64,000 nt of DNA from NCBI RefSeq assembly GCF_001652915.1, contig NZ_BBQI01000093.1, positions 62,001 to 126,000 on the forward strand, read 5' to 3'. The notes under the pieces were generated by a model. It was not told the DNA's origin. It saw only the letters and a list, made by a program, of their open reading frames with translations, and did no database searches. The stretch comes from Cupriavidus sp. D384 (GTDB lineage Bacteria; Pseudomonadota; Gammaproteobacteria; Burkholderiales; Burkholderiaceae). Position 1 is the stretch's first letter. Every line of letters begins with the position of its first letter. Positions 18,147-27,145 of this stretch are shown here, piece after piece. The translations under genes were made by a program, and so were the position numbers.

Positions 18147-20798
18147 ATGAAAAAGAAGGACATTGAGATTTTCGATGTCATGTCGCTGCGCGGCCCGAAT
18201 ATGTGGACATATCGGCCGGTGCTGGAGGCATGGGTCGATATCGGCGAACTGGAGGATTTCCCCTCCAACAAGATTCCGGGGTTCTACGAGCGCCTGTCGG
18301 CGTGGCTACCCACGCTGATCGAGCACCGCTGCAGCCCGGGCGTGCGCGGTGGCTTCCTGATGCGGTTGAAGGAAGGCACCTGGCCCGGGCACATCCTGGA
18401 ACACGTCACGCTTGAGCTGCAGAACCTGGCCGGCATGCCGGGCGGCTTCGGCAAGGCGCGCGAGACCCCGGTACGTGGGGTCTACAAGGTCATCGTCCGT
18501 GCCTGGCACGAGCAGGTGACGCACGCCGCGCTGTTCGCCGCGCGGGACCTGGTCATGGCCGCCATCGAGGACCGCCCGTTCGACGTGGCCGCCGCCGTGG
18601 AAACGCTGCGCGACCTCGTCGACGAGCACTGCCTGGGACCGAGCACCGCCTGCATCGTCGATGCCGCCGATGACCGCGACATCCCGTCGATCCGCCTGTC
18701 GGACGGCAATCTGGTGCAGCTCGGCTACGGCGCGCGCCAGCGCCGCATCTGGACGGCCGAGACCGACCGCACCAGCGCCATCGCCGAATCGATCTCGCGC
18801 GACAAGGACCTGACCAAGTCGCTGCTGGAATCATGCGGCGTACCGGTGCCGGAAGGCCGCATGGCCGACAGCGCCGAAGACGCCTGGGATGCCGCCGAAA
18901 GCATCGGCCTGCCCGTGGTGGTCAAGCCTTACGACGGCAACCATGGCCGGGGCGTGTTTACCAACCTGATGACGCGCGACGAGGTGCAGACCGCCTATGC
19001 CGTAGCCATCGAGGAAGGCAACGGCGTGATCGTCGAGCGCTTCGTGCCCGGCAACGAGCACCGCCTGCTGATCGTGGGCGGCCGCATGGTGGCCTGCGCG
19101 ATGGGCGAGACCGCCTCGGTCGTGGGCGACGGCAAGCAAACCATCGACGAGCTGATCGAATCGCAGATCAATTCGGACCCGCGCCGTGGCAGCACCGAGG
19201 ATCATCCGCTGAACCGGGTGCGCCTGGATTCGGCCGCGCGCCTGGAACTGAAGCGCCAGGGCTATGCCGATGGCAGCGCCGTGCCGCCCGAGGGCCGCAC
19301 CGTGCTGATCCAGCGCAACGGCAATGTGGCCTTCGACGTCACCGACCGCGTGCACCCGAGCGTGGCCGCCAATGCCGCGCTGGCCGCGCGCATCGTCGGC
19401 CTGGATATCGCCGGCGTGGACCTGGTGGCCGAGGACATCTCGCGCCCGCTGGCCGACCAGCGCGGCGCCATCGTCGAGGTCAATGCCGGCCCCGGCCTGC
19501 TGATGCACATCAAGCCTGCCGACGGCGAGCCGCGCCCCGTGGGCCGCGCCATCGTCGACCACCTGTTCCCGACCCGCAACGGCGTGGACGACGACGGCCG
19601 CATTCCGGTGGTGGGCATTACCGGCACCAACGGCAAGACCGTGGTAGCCAAGCTCGTGGCGCGCCTGCTGCAGTTGTCGGGCAAGCATACGGGCCTGTCC
19701 TGCAGCGATGGCCTGTTCCTGGACCGCCGCCAGGTGGAAAAGGGCGACCGTGGCGAGAAAGCCAGCTGGGACGCCGGCCACCGCATCCTGATGAACCGCG
19801 CGGTGGAAGCGGCCGTGTTCGAGAACGACAGCGGCATGATTCTTTCGCAAGGCCTGCCGTACGACCGCTGCCAGGTTGGCGTGGTCACGAACTTCGGCCA
19901 GCCCGATCACCTTGGCGACTACTACGTCGAGGATGAAGACCGCATGTACAACGTGCTGCGCACGCAGATCGACGTGGTGCTCAAGACCGGCGCGGCCGTG
20001 CTGAACGCCGCCGATCCGCGGCTGGTCGAGATGGCCGAGCTGAGCGATGGCGACGTGATCTTCTTCGGCCTGTCCGCTGACCTGCCCGCAATCGTCGAGC
20101 ACCGCGCCGCTGGCCGCCGCGCCGTGTTCGTGCGCGAAGGCAAGGTGGTGATGGCTACCGGCGCCAGCGAAAACGCGCTGACCGATGTGTCGGCGATTCC
20201 GCTGACCTACGCCGGCCGCGTCGCGTTCCAGATCGAGAACGTGCTGGCCGCCGTTGCCACGGGCTGGGCGCTGGGCATCTCGAACGACCTGATCCGTGCC
20301 GGCATCGTTACCTTCGACGTGGGCCAGGTGGATGTGCCGGGCCGCTTCACGTTGTTCGAGCGCCAGGGCGCCACGGTGATCGTCGACGACGCGCACAACG
20401 CGCCGGCGCTGGAAGCGCTGGCCGCCGCGCTGGACCGCTTCCCGGCCGAGCGCCGCATGCTGGTGTTCGGTGCCGGCGTGCAGCGCCGCGACGAAGACCT
20501 GGTGCAGCAGGGCAAGGTGATCGGCAAGTCGTTCGACCGCGTATTCCTGTGCGAAGACCACAGCGTGCGCCGCGACCTGCCCGATGCCGAAGCCCGCGCG
20601 CTGCTGAAGAAGGGCCTGTACGAGGGCCGCCGCGTAACGAAGATCATCGACGAAGCCGGTCGGCGCGAGGCGGTGGAAGCCGCGCTGTCGCAACTGGTGG
20701 CCGGTGACCTGCTGGTCCTGCAGTGCGACGAGACCTCGACCGAGAGCACCGTCGAGCAGGTACACCAGTGGATGGGCCGCAGCGGACGCCGCGCGTAA
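18147..20798 (+). CDS. cphA': Cyanophycin synthetase-like protein (first copy, CphA' type)
   Basis: The protein has the cyanophycin synthetase plan: an N-terminal domain (about 1-160), an ATP-grasp domain (LPVVVKPYDGNHGRGVF, VEVNAGPGLLMH) and a C-terminal Mur-ligase-like domain with GITGTNGKT. CphA adds Asp to the backbone with the ATP-grasp domain and Arg to the Asp side chain with the Mur-like domain. At the position where the second copy reads ETARGGLLREGLAFDRC, this copy reads ENDSGMILSQGLPYDRC, so its ligase domain has diverged. C. necator also carries two such genes. It is 883 residues long and begins 33 bases upstream of the next gene's start. No strong ribosome site precedes the ATG. 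Confidence 0.9.
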   Translation: MKKKDIEIFDVMSLRGPNMWTYRPVLEAWVDIGELEDFPSNKIPGFYERLSAWLPTLIEHRCSPGVRGGFLMRLKEGTWPGHILEHVTLELQNLAGMPGGFGKARETPVRGVYKVIVRAWHEQVTHAALFAARDLVMAAIEDRPFDVAAAVETLRDLVDEHCLGPSTACIVDAADDRDIPSIRLSDGNLVQLGYGARQRRIWTAETDRTSAIAESISRDKDLTKSLLESCGVPVPEGRMADSAEDAWDAAESIGLPVVVKPYDGNHGRGVFTNLMTRDEVQTAYAVAIEEGNGVIVERFVPGNEHRLLIVGGRMVACAMGETASVVGDGKQTIDELIESQINSDPRRGSTEDHPLNRVRLDSAARLELKRQGYADGSAVPPEGRTVLIQRNGNVAFDVTDRVHPSVAANAALAARIVGLDIAGVDLVAEDISRPLADQRGAIVEVNAGPGLLMHIKPADGEPRPVGRAIVDHLFPTRNGVDDDGRIPVVGITGTNGKTVVAKLVARLLQLSGKHTGLSCSDGLFLDRRQVEKGDRGEKASWDAGHRILMNRAVEAAVFENDSGMILSQGLPYDRCQVGVVTNFGQPDHLGDYYVEDEDRMYNVLRTQIDVVLKTGAAVLNAADPRLVEMAELSDGDVIFFGLSADLPAIVEHRAAGRRAVFVREGKVVMATGASENALTDVSAIPLTYAGRVAFQIENVLAAVATGWALGISNDLIRAGIVTFDVGQVDVPGRFTLFERQGATVIVDDAHNAPALEALAAALDRFPAERRMLVFGAGVQRRDEDLVQQGKVIGKSFDRVFLCEDHSVRRDLPDAEARALLKKGLYEGRRVTKIIDEAGRREAVEAALSQLVAGDLLVLQCDETSTESTVEQVHQWMGRSGRRA

Positions 20799-20831
20799 TC
20801 CCGCCCGGAAGAACAACGGACAAACGATTCT

Positions 20832-23402
20832 ATGGAAGTCTCTCGTATCCGGGCTCTGCGTGGCCCGAATCTCTGGTGCCGGCATACCGCCATCGAAGCC
20901 ATCGTGGCGTGCTCGGACCAATCGCATCTGCTGGCCGAACTGCCGGGCTTCGAAGACCGGCTGCGCGCCCGCTTTCCGGGCATCGGCCCGATGCGCCCTG
21001 ACGACGAGGCCGGCTCGCCGTCCATGGCGCACGCGCTGGAGGCCGCCGCGCTGGGCCTGCAGGCCGCCGCCGGCTGCCCGGTGACGTTCAGCCATGCCGC
21101 GCCAACGCTGGAACCGGGCACCTACCAGGTGGTGGTGCAGTACAGCGAGGAAGAAGTGGGCCGCCTGGCCTTCGAGCTGGCCGAGCAGCTGTGCCTGGCC
21201 GCGCGCGACGACAAGCCGTTCGACCTGGAAGACGCGCTGCATCGCCTGCGCGAACTCGACGAGGACGTGCGCCTGGGGCCGAGCACCGGTTCGATCGTCT
21301 ATGCGGCCGTGGCGCGCGGCATCCCGTATCGCCGCCTGACGCAGGGCTCGATGGTGCAGTTCGGCTGGGGCAGCAAGCAACGCCGCATCCAGGCTGCCGA
21401 GACCGACATGACGAGCGCGGTGTCCGAATCGATCGCCCAGGACAAGGAACTGACCAAGGCCCTGCTGCATGCGGCCGGCGTGCCGGTGCCGCTGGGCCGT
21501 TCGGTGACCAGTGCCGAGGAAGCCTGGGCCGCCGCGCAGGAGATCAACGGCCCGGTGGTGGTGAAGCCGCGCGACGGCAACCAGGGCAAGGGCGTGGCCG
21601 TGCGCATCCGCACGCGTGAGGAAGTGATGACGGCCTATGAAGTGGCCGCCGACATTTCGACCGACGTGCTGGTCGAGCGCTATATCCCGGGCCACGACTT
21701 CCGCCTGCTGGTGGTCGGCAAGCATCTGGTGGCTGCGGCACGCCGCGATCCGCCGCAGGTGATTGGCGATGGCGCCCACACGGTGCGCCAGCTCGTGGAT
21801 GAAGTGAACCGCGATCCGCGCCGTGGCGAAGGCCATGCCACGTCGCTGACCAAGATCCGCTTCGACGACATCGCGCTGGCTACGCTGGCCAAGCAGGGCC
21901 TGAGCGCCGACGCCGTGCCGGCCAAGGGCGCGCGCGTGGTACTGCGCAACAACGCCAACCTGTCCACCGGCGGCAGTGCCACCGATGTGACCGACGACGT
22001 CCACCCGGACATCGCCGCACGCGCGGTAGCCGCTGCGCAGATGGTGGGCCTGGATATCTGCGGTGTCGACGCCGTGTGCGAGACCATGCTCAAGCCGTTC
22101 GAGGAACAGGCCGGCGGCATCGTCGAAGTCAACGCCGCGCCGGGCCTGCGCATGCACCTGCAGCCGTCGTACGGCAAGGGCCGTGCCGTGGGCGAAGCCA
22201 TCATCTCGACCATGTTCACCGATGGCGACGATGGCCGCATTCCCGTGGTGGCCGTATCGGGCACCAACGGCAAGACCACCACCGTCCGCCTGATCACCCA
22301 TATCCTGGCCTCGAACGGCCTGCGCATGGGCATGACCGGCACCGATGGCGTGTACATCCAGGGCCAGCGCATCGACACTGGCGACTGCAGCGGCCCGCGC
22401 AGCGCGCGCAACGTGCTGCTGCACCCCGACGTGGACGCCGCGGTGTTCGAGACGGCGCGCGGCGGCCTGCTGCGCGAAGGCCTGGCCTTCGACCGCTGCG
22501 ACGTGGCCGTGGTGACCAACGTGGGCGAAGGCGACCACCTTGGGCTGTCGTACATCAGCACCGTGGAAGACCTGGCGGTGCTCAAGAGCGTGATCGTGCA
22601 GAACGTGGCGCCGCACGGCATGGCCGTGCTGAACGCGGCCGATCCGATGGTGGCGCGCATGGCCGATGCCTGCCCGGGTTCGATCACGTTCTTCGCGCAC
22701 GATGCCGGCCTGCCGACGATGGCGCTGCACCGCGCCCAGGGCAAGCGCGTGGTGTTCGTGGAAGGCGCCGAGATCGTGGCAACCGAAGCCGACACCAGCG
22801 TGCGCTTTGCGCTGGCGGATATCCCGCTGACGCGCAACGGCTCGATCGGCTTCCAGGTGGAAAACGCGATGTCGTCGATCGCGGCCGCATGGGCGCTGGG
22901 TATCGACTGGAACGTCATCCGCCGCGCGCTGGCAACGTTCGTCAACGACGCCGCCACCGCGCCGGGCCGCTTCAACGTGTTCGACTACAAGGGCGCGACA
23001 CTGATCGCCGACTACGGCCACAATCCCGACGCGATCCAGGCGCTGTGCAACGCCGTGCAGACCATGCCTTCGAACAAGCGCGTGGTGGTCATCAGCGGGG
23101 CGGGCGACCGTCGCGACGAGGACATCCGCAAGCAGACCCAGATCCTGGGTGGCGTGTTCGACGACGTGCTGCTGTACCAGGACCAGTGCCAGCGCGGCCG
23201 TGAAGACGGCGAAGTGCTGGCCCTGCTGCGCGAAGGCCTGGTCGGTGCGCAACGCACCAGCCATACCGAGGAAATCCGCGGCGAATTCCTGGCCATCGAC
23301 ACGGGCCTGGCGCGCCTGCAACCGGGCGACCTCTGCCTGATCCTGATCGACCAGGTGGAAGAGGCGCTGGACCACATCGCCAAGCGGGTCGCCCAGCAGT
23401 AA
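20832..23402 (+). CDS. cphA: Cyanophycin synthetase
   Basis: CphA makes the storage polymer multi-L-arginyl-poly-L-aspartate from Asp, Arg and ATP without a template. The 856-residue protein has the N domain, the ATP-grasp domain (GPVVVKPRDGNQGKGVAV, VEVNAAPGLRMHL) and the Mur-ligase-like domain (VSGTNGKTTT, ETARGGLLREGLAFD, TNVGEGDHLG, DYGHNPDA). These motifs match the canonical form. It is 33 bases downstream of the first copy and surely in the same operon. No cyanophycinase gene is present in the window. Confidence 0.95.
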   Translation: MEVSRIRALRGPNLWCRHTAIEAIVACSDQSHLLAELPGFEDRLRARFPGIGPMRPDDEAGSPSMAHALEAAALGLQAAAGCPVTFSHAAPTLEPGTYQVVVQYSEEEVGRLAFELAEQLCLAARDDKPFDLEDALHRLRELDEDVRLGPSTGSIVYAAVARGIPYRRLTQGSMVQFGWGSKQRRIQAAETDMTSAVSESIAQDKELTKALLHAAGVPVPLGRSVTSAEEAWAAAQEINGPVVVKPRDGNQGKGVAVRIRTREEVMTAYEVAADISTDVLVERYIPGHDFRLLVVGKHLVAAARRDPPQVIGDGAHTVRQLVDEVNRDPRRGEGHATSLTKIRFDDIALATLAKQGLSADAVPAKGARVVLRNNANLSTGGSATDVTDDVHPDIAARAVAAAQMVGLDICGVDAVCETMLKPFEEQAGGIVEVNAAPGLRMHLQPSYGKGRAVGEAIISTMFTDGDDGRIPVVAVSGTNGKTTTVRLITHILASNGLRMGMTGTDGVYIQGQRIDTGDCSGPRSARNVLLHPDVDAAVFETARGGLLREGLAFDRCDVAVVTNVGEGDHLGLSYISTVEDLAVLKSVIVQNVAPHGMAVLNAADPMVARMADACPGSITFFAHDAGLPTMALHRAQGKRVVFVEGAEIVATEADTSVRFALADIPLTRNGSIGFQVENAMSSIAAAWALGIDWNVIRRALATFVNDAATAPGRFNVFDYKGATLIADYGHNPDAIQALCNAVQTMPSNKRVVVISGAGDRRDEDIRKQTQILGGVFDDVLLYQDQCQRGREDGEVLALLREGLVGAQRTSHTEEIRGEFLAIDTGLARLQPGDLCLILIDQVEEALDHIAKRVAQQ

Positions 23403-23419
23403 TCCGGCAGCTTGCTGCC

Positions 23420-23446
23420 ACCCTCTCCCGCCCGCCGGGAGAGGGT
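23420..23446. repeat. Extragenic palindrome ACCCTCTCCCG / CGGGAGAGGGT
   Basis: An 11-base perfect inverted repeat with a short loop lies 17 bases after cphA. A similar element occurs at 57583-57607. It may end the cphA transcript, although there is no T run, or be one copy of a dispersed extragenic repeat. Confidence 0.6.
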
Positions 23447-23574
23447 CTCCTCCCCTCCCCTCTGCCTCCCCCGCCACTTGCCGTCCACCGCCATTCGGTG
23501 CCACAGTATCCCGTACTGAATCCCATCGCCACGCCAACGGCCGCCGCCCCGCCCGTCGACGAGGAGACCCGCAT

Positions 23575-24084
23575 ATGACTACGCCGCAAACCGTTGTCGT
23601 CACCTATATCGCCGCGACGGCGGAGCAGGTGTGGCAGGCCCTGACCGACCCCGTGCTAAGTGTGAAGTACTTCTTCGGGCGCCGCGTCGAATCCGACTGG
23701 CAGGTGGGCAGCCCCTTCGTGCTGCGCATGGAGGACGGCAAGGTGGACTCGCAGGGCGTGGTCCTGGCCGCCGAGCCGCCCTACCGGCTGTCGGTCACCT
23801 GGCGCGTGGAGTGGCTGGAGGCGTTCCGCCAGTTGCCCGAGGTGGTCGTCACATGGCAGATCGACGCGCTGGGCGACGAAGCCGTCAGGCTGACCGTGAG
23901 CGAACTTCACCAGGAACCGCTGGACGAGCAGATCCTGCAGGGTGGGCGCAACGGCTGGCCGCTGATCCTGGCCGGCCTGAAGACACTGCTGGAAACCGGG
24001 CGCCAGCTCAATGTCGAGGCGCCCAAGCCACCACCCGCGCCTGCATCGTCTTCGGCAACCTCACCGGCAACGCAGGATCAGTGA
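23575..24084 (+). CDS. SRPBCC / AHSA1-like domain protein
   Basis: The 169-residue protein has the START-like fold pattern of the Aha1/CalC family: TYIAATAEQVWQALTDP at the start, a central beta sheet (LSVTWRVEW) and a C-terminal helix GWPLILAGLKTLLETG. Such proteins bind hydrophobic ligands, and the substrate is unknown here. The last 25 residues are a Pro/Ala/Ser tail. GAGGAG precedes the ATG well. The 3' end overlaps the converging permease gene by 7 bases. Confidence 0.85.
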   Translation: MTTPQTVVVTYIAATAEQVWQALTDPVLSVKYFFGRRVESDWQVGSPFVLRMEDGKVDSQGVVLAAEPPYRLSVTWRVEWLEAFRQLPEVVVTWQIDALGDEAVRLTVSELHQEPLDEQILQGGRNGWPLILAGLKTLLETGRQLNVEAPKPPPAPASSSATSPATQDQ

Positions 24085-24737
24085 CGCGTCGGCAGTGACA
24101 GGCGCCGTTCCAGCACGTGCTGGAACGCCGACAGGGCCGTGCTGAGAATCCAGTAGATCGCGGCTGCGGCCAGGTACAGCGGCAGCGGCTGGTAGGTGGC
24201 CGCGATGATCTCCTGCGACGTGCGCAGCAGTTCGGTCACGGTAATCACCGACACGAGGGAGGTGTCCTTGATCAGGCTGATCAGGCTGTTGGACAGGCTT
24301 GGCACCGCCAGCCGCAACGCCTGCGGCCCCACCACGTGGCGCAGTGTCTGCACCGGGGTCATGCCCAGGCTGTAGGCCGCCAGCCACTGTCCGCGCGGCA
24401 CGCCCAGGATGGCGCCCCGCATGCTTTCCGACAGGTAGGCGCCGACATTCAGGCTCAGCGTCAGCACGCCGGCCGGGGTGGGCTCCAGCGCGATGCCGAT
24501 GCCCGGCAAGCCGTAGTAGACGACGAAGATCTGCACCAGCAACGGCGTGCCACGCATGATGCTGACGTACACGCGCGCCATCACTTTGAGAATCCGCTGA
24601 TTCCCAATCCCCATCAGCGCCACCACAATCCCAATCATCAGGCCGAAAGCCATCGACAACACGGCGAACTTCAGCGTGAGCAGCGTGCCCTGCAGCAACA
24701 CGGGAAGCGAATCGATAACGAGCTGGAGCGCGGACAT
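24078..24737 (-). CDS. Polar amino-acid ABC transporter permease, cystine type (TcyL/YecS-like)
   Basis: The 219-residue inner-membrane permease opens QLVIDSLPVLLQGTLLTLKF and has the segments RGTPLLVQIFVVYYGLP, SLGMTPVQTLRHVVGPQALR (the EAA loop that contacts the ATPase) and SLSNSLISLIKDTSLV. These align closely with E. coli YecS/TcyL. The binding protein at 25110 resembles FliY/TcyJ, so the pair probably imports cystine or a related amino acid. The ATPase partner is not in the window. A 372-base gap holding a foreign remnant separates the two genes. Confidence 0.88.
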   Translation of the reverse strand: MSALQLVIDSLPVLLQGTLLTLKFAVLSMAFGLMIGIVVALMGIGNQRILKVMARVYVSIMRGTPLLVQIFVVYYGLPGIGIALEPTPAGVLTLSLNVGAYLSESMRGAILGVPRGQWLAAYSLGMTPVQTLRHVVGPQALRLAVPSLSNSLISLIKDTSLVSVITVTELLRTSQEIIAATYQPLPLYLAAAAIYWILSTALSAFQHVLERRLSLPTRH

Positions 24738-24820
24738 GGCTGGGGTGGGATTCAGTCAATCTGGAGCCGGAATGCCGCGATCATACGTGATCGGGGCCCG
24801 GCGCGAGTGAGGCGAGTAGC

Positions 24821-25117
24821 TTGACTGGGAGCCGTTCTCGCTGGGCTATCGCCCGGCGTCCGAATCTCTGCGGACCATCGGAGGACAGGATCTGGTGGCG
24901 GGCCAGATCCACGCAGGCTTTCATGGAATGTGCCGATGCTGGCGAACAATGGATTGCCAAGGGTCGCCCGGCAATCCTGTTCGTGCCGTCCGTGAGCGCG
25001 CCGGAGGAATGCAACGTCCTCATCAACCCGCATCACGTCGGCTGGCGGCGCATCCGGAGCCGGAAGCTCCGCAAGTGGGTCTGCGGCTTCCGGCTGCTGC
25101 GGCTGCGTTTTACTTGA
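24821..25117 (+). pseudogene. C-terminal remnant of a RES-domain (NAD-degrading toxin) gene
   Basis: This frame, opposite to its neighbours, encodes STQ, then GEQWIAKGRPAILFVPS, then PEECNVLINPHH, which is the order and wording of the C-terminal part of RES-domain proteins (toxins that consume NAD+). The N-terminal half is missing: upstream bases belong to the permease gene. The frame begins with a TTG and runs into the end of the binding-protein gene. No MbcA/ParS-type antitoxin gene is present. I read it as a decayed fragment. It could also be chance similarity, since I matched it from memory. Confidence 0.5.
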
Positions 25118-25922
25118 GCGGCTTCGTCACGTCCGAGCCGAACCACTTGTTCGACAGCTTGGTCAGCGTGCCATCCTTGCGAAGGTCGTCCAGCGCCTTG
25201 TCGATGGCTGCGGCGAACTTCGGGTTGTCCTTGCGGAACGGGATCGCGACTTCGCTGTTGGCGCCCGGCAGCACGGCGCCCGGGCGCAGCGGCAGGTTGG
25301 CCTGCTTGATCAGGTAGTTGACCATCAGCCGGTCATTGAGCGCGGCGTCCACACGCTGCGCGGCCAGATCGCGCAGGTATTCGGGGGCGCCCGGATAGGT
25401 CTTCACGTCGATGCCGGGCACCGACTTCGCCAGGTCGTTGTAGTTGCTGCCCAGGCTGACGCCAAGCTTGTGGCCCTTCAGCGCGTCGAGCGAGGCGAAT
25501 TCGCGCTTGTCGTCCTTGCGCTGGATCAGCTGGGCCGCCGAATAGACGTATGGCGTGGAGAAATCCAGTACCTGCTTGCGCTGCGGCGTGACCGAAACCT
25601 GGTTGACGATGATGTCGAACTTGCCGGCCTGCAGACCCGCGATGATCGCGCTCCATTCGGTCGTCACGAATTCGGCCTTGACGCCAAGCTTGCCAGCCAC
25701 GGCGCGCGCCACTTCGACATCGAATCCGTCCAGTTCGTTATTTGCGGCGCGATATCCGAACGGCGGATAGGTTCCTTCCAGCCCGACCTTGAGCACGCCA
25801 GCCTGTTTGACCGTATCCAGCAGGTCGGCGGCATGGGCGGCCGTTGCGGCAAGGCCAGTGGCGCCAGCTACCAGGGCGGTGGCAAGCAGGGATTTGAACC
25901 AACCCGATCGAATCGTTCGCAT
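25110..25922 (-). CDS. Cystine / polar amino-acid ABC transporter substrate-binding protein (FliY/TcyJ-like)
   Basis: This periplasmic binding protein of 270 residues has a signal peptide ending AAHA (about residue 31). The mature part shows GLEGTYPPFGYRAANNELDGFDVEVARAV, INQVSVTPQRK-type wording (VNQVSVTPQRKQVLDFSTPY) and a C-terminal KDGTLTKLSNKWFGSDVTK, close to E. coli FliY. The upstream bases 25923-26072 are AT-rich with no gene. It is probably expressed with the permease at 24078, but the gap between them carries a RES remnant. Confidence 0.9.
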   Translation of the reverse strand: MRTIRSGWFKSLLATALVAGATGLAATAAHAADLLDTVKQAGVLKVGLEGTYPPFGYRAANNELDGFDVEVARAVAGKLGVKAEFVTTEWSAIIAGLQAGKFDIIVNQVSVTPQRKQVLDFSTPYVYSAAQLIQRKDDKREFASLDALKGHKLGVSLGSNYNDLAKSVPGIDVKTYPGAPEYLRDLAAQRVDAALNDRLMVNYLIKQANLPLRPGAVLPGANSEVAIPFRKDNPKFAAAIDKALDDLRKDGTLTKLSNKWFGSDVTKPLK

Positions 25923-26072
25923 ATCTTCTCCAGTGGGATGCGGTTTGCGTGCCGGCGCCCCTTTTGAGGGAAAGCCGACGGCTCTATGAGCCTATAACGG
26001 GCTCCAAGGTACCGCAAATACTATCGACGGCGAAATAACGATTCGAAATGGCTATATAACGAGTTCTGCACT

Positions 26073-26109
26073 GCGGGCGCCCCCGGCGCCAAGGCCGGGG
26101 GTCGCCCGC
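26073..26109 (-). terminator. Strong GC-rich hairpin after the glutamate-binding gene
   Basis: The arms GCGGGCG / CGCCCGC and CCCCCGG / CCGGGGG form one long stem with a single bulged base, 10 bases beyond the stop codon of the minus-strand gene. There is no T run on that strand, so it may instead protect the mRNA end. Confidence 0.45.
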
Positions 26110-26119
26110 CAGCAAGGCG

Positions 26120-27028
26120 TTACTGGAACGCCTTGTCGTTCGGCTCGGCGAACAGCTGCTTCATCTCCGGCGACAGCGCGTAATTCATATTGATGTTGCG
26201 CGGCGGAATCGGTTGCAGGAACCACTTGGTATAGAGCTTCTCGGCACGGCCGCTCTTCTGGATATCGGACACCACGCCGTCCACCAGCTTCTTGAACGAC
26301 GGATCGTCCTTGCGGAACATGCAGGCGTAGTTCTCGGTCTGCAGCGGCGTACCGGCCACCACCCAGTCGGCGGCGTTCTTGGCCTTGGTGCGCTCGCCGT
26401 AGAGCAGCGGTTCATCCATCACGAATGCCGCCGCGCGGCCCGACTCCAGGATCAGGAAGGCCTGGCCGTGGTCCTTGGCGCTGGTCAGGTTCATGTTCAT
26501 GCCTTCGCCATTCATCTTCACGAGCAGGCGCTCGCCGGTGGTGCCGGCCGTGGTCACCACGTTCTTGCCCTTGAGCTGCGGGAAGTCGGTCACGCCCGAG
26601 TCCTTCTTCGTCAGCATGCGAATGCCGTAGATGAACAGGCTGTTCGAGAAAGCCACCTGCTTCTGGCGCTCGGTGTTGTTGGTGGTGCTGCCGCATTCGA
26701 TGTCGATCGTGCCGTTCTGCACCAGCGGAATGCGGTTCTGCGACGTGATCGGCGTCATCTTGACCTGCAGGTTCGGCATGTTCAGCGTCGACTTCACCTT
26801 GTCGACGATCGCCAGCAGGTAATCGTGCGAGTAGCCCATCACCTGGCTGCCATCCGAATACGAGAACGGAATGGACGATTCACGATATCCCAGCGAAATC
26901 ACACCGCTGTCCTTGATCTTCTTGAGCGTGTCGCCATCGGCGGCGTGGGCGCCGGCGGCGGCGCCGGCCAGCACGGCGGCAGCCAGCAGGCGGTGGATGG
27001 GGGTCGAACGGACAGACAGTGACTTCAT
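26120..27028 (-). CDS. gltI: Glutamate/aspartate ABC transporter substrate-binding protein (GltI-like)
   Basis: The 302-residue periplasmic protein has a signal peptide ending AHA and aligns closely with E. coli GltI: SLGYRESSIPFSY, PITSQNRIPLVQNGTIDIECGSTTNN, SAKDHGQAFLILESGRAAAF, IPPRNINMNYALSPEMKQLF and a C-terminal EPNDKAFQ. The ATG at 27028 is chosen because AAGGAG lies just upstream; the longer frame to 27115 lacks a signal peptide at its start. No permease or ATPase gene (gltJKL) adjoins it. It follows dadA by 117 bases on the same strand, suggesting uptake linked to amino-acid oxidation. Confidence 0.92.
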   Translation of the reverse strand: MKSLSVRSTPIHRLLAAAVLAGAAAGAHAADGDTLKKIKDSGVISLGYRESSIPFSYSDGSQVMGYSHDYLLAIVDKVKSTLNMPNLQVKMTPITSQNRIPLVQNGTIDIECGSTTNNTERQKQVAFSNSLFIYGIRMLTKKDSGVTDFPQLKGKNVVTTAGTTGERLLVKMNGEGMNMNLTSAKDHGQAFLILESGRAAAFVMDEPLLYGERTKAKNAADWVVAGTPLQTENYACMFRKDDPSFKKLVDGVVSDIQKSGRAEKLYTKWFLQPIPPRNINMNYALSPEMKQLFAEPNDKAFQ

Positions 27029-27145
27029 GGTTCGCTCCTTCAAGGGGCTTGGTTTAATAGACTTCAGACTTGAGGCAATCTCACTACCCAACGTACTACT
27101 CAACTTCCAGCACAACCCGTGTTGCGTCAGACTGGCCCGAAGGCG

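Noticed and set aside
18831..23603. Antisense open frame of about 1590 codons opposite the cyanophycin synthetases
   Set aside because: It is the mirror of two well-matched genes and has the His/Arg/Gln-rich composition of a GC-driven shadow.
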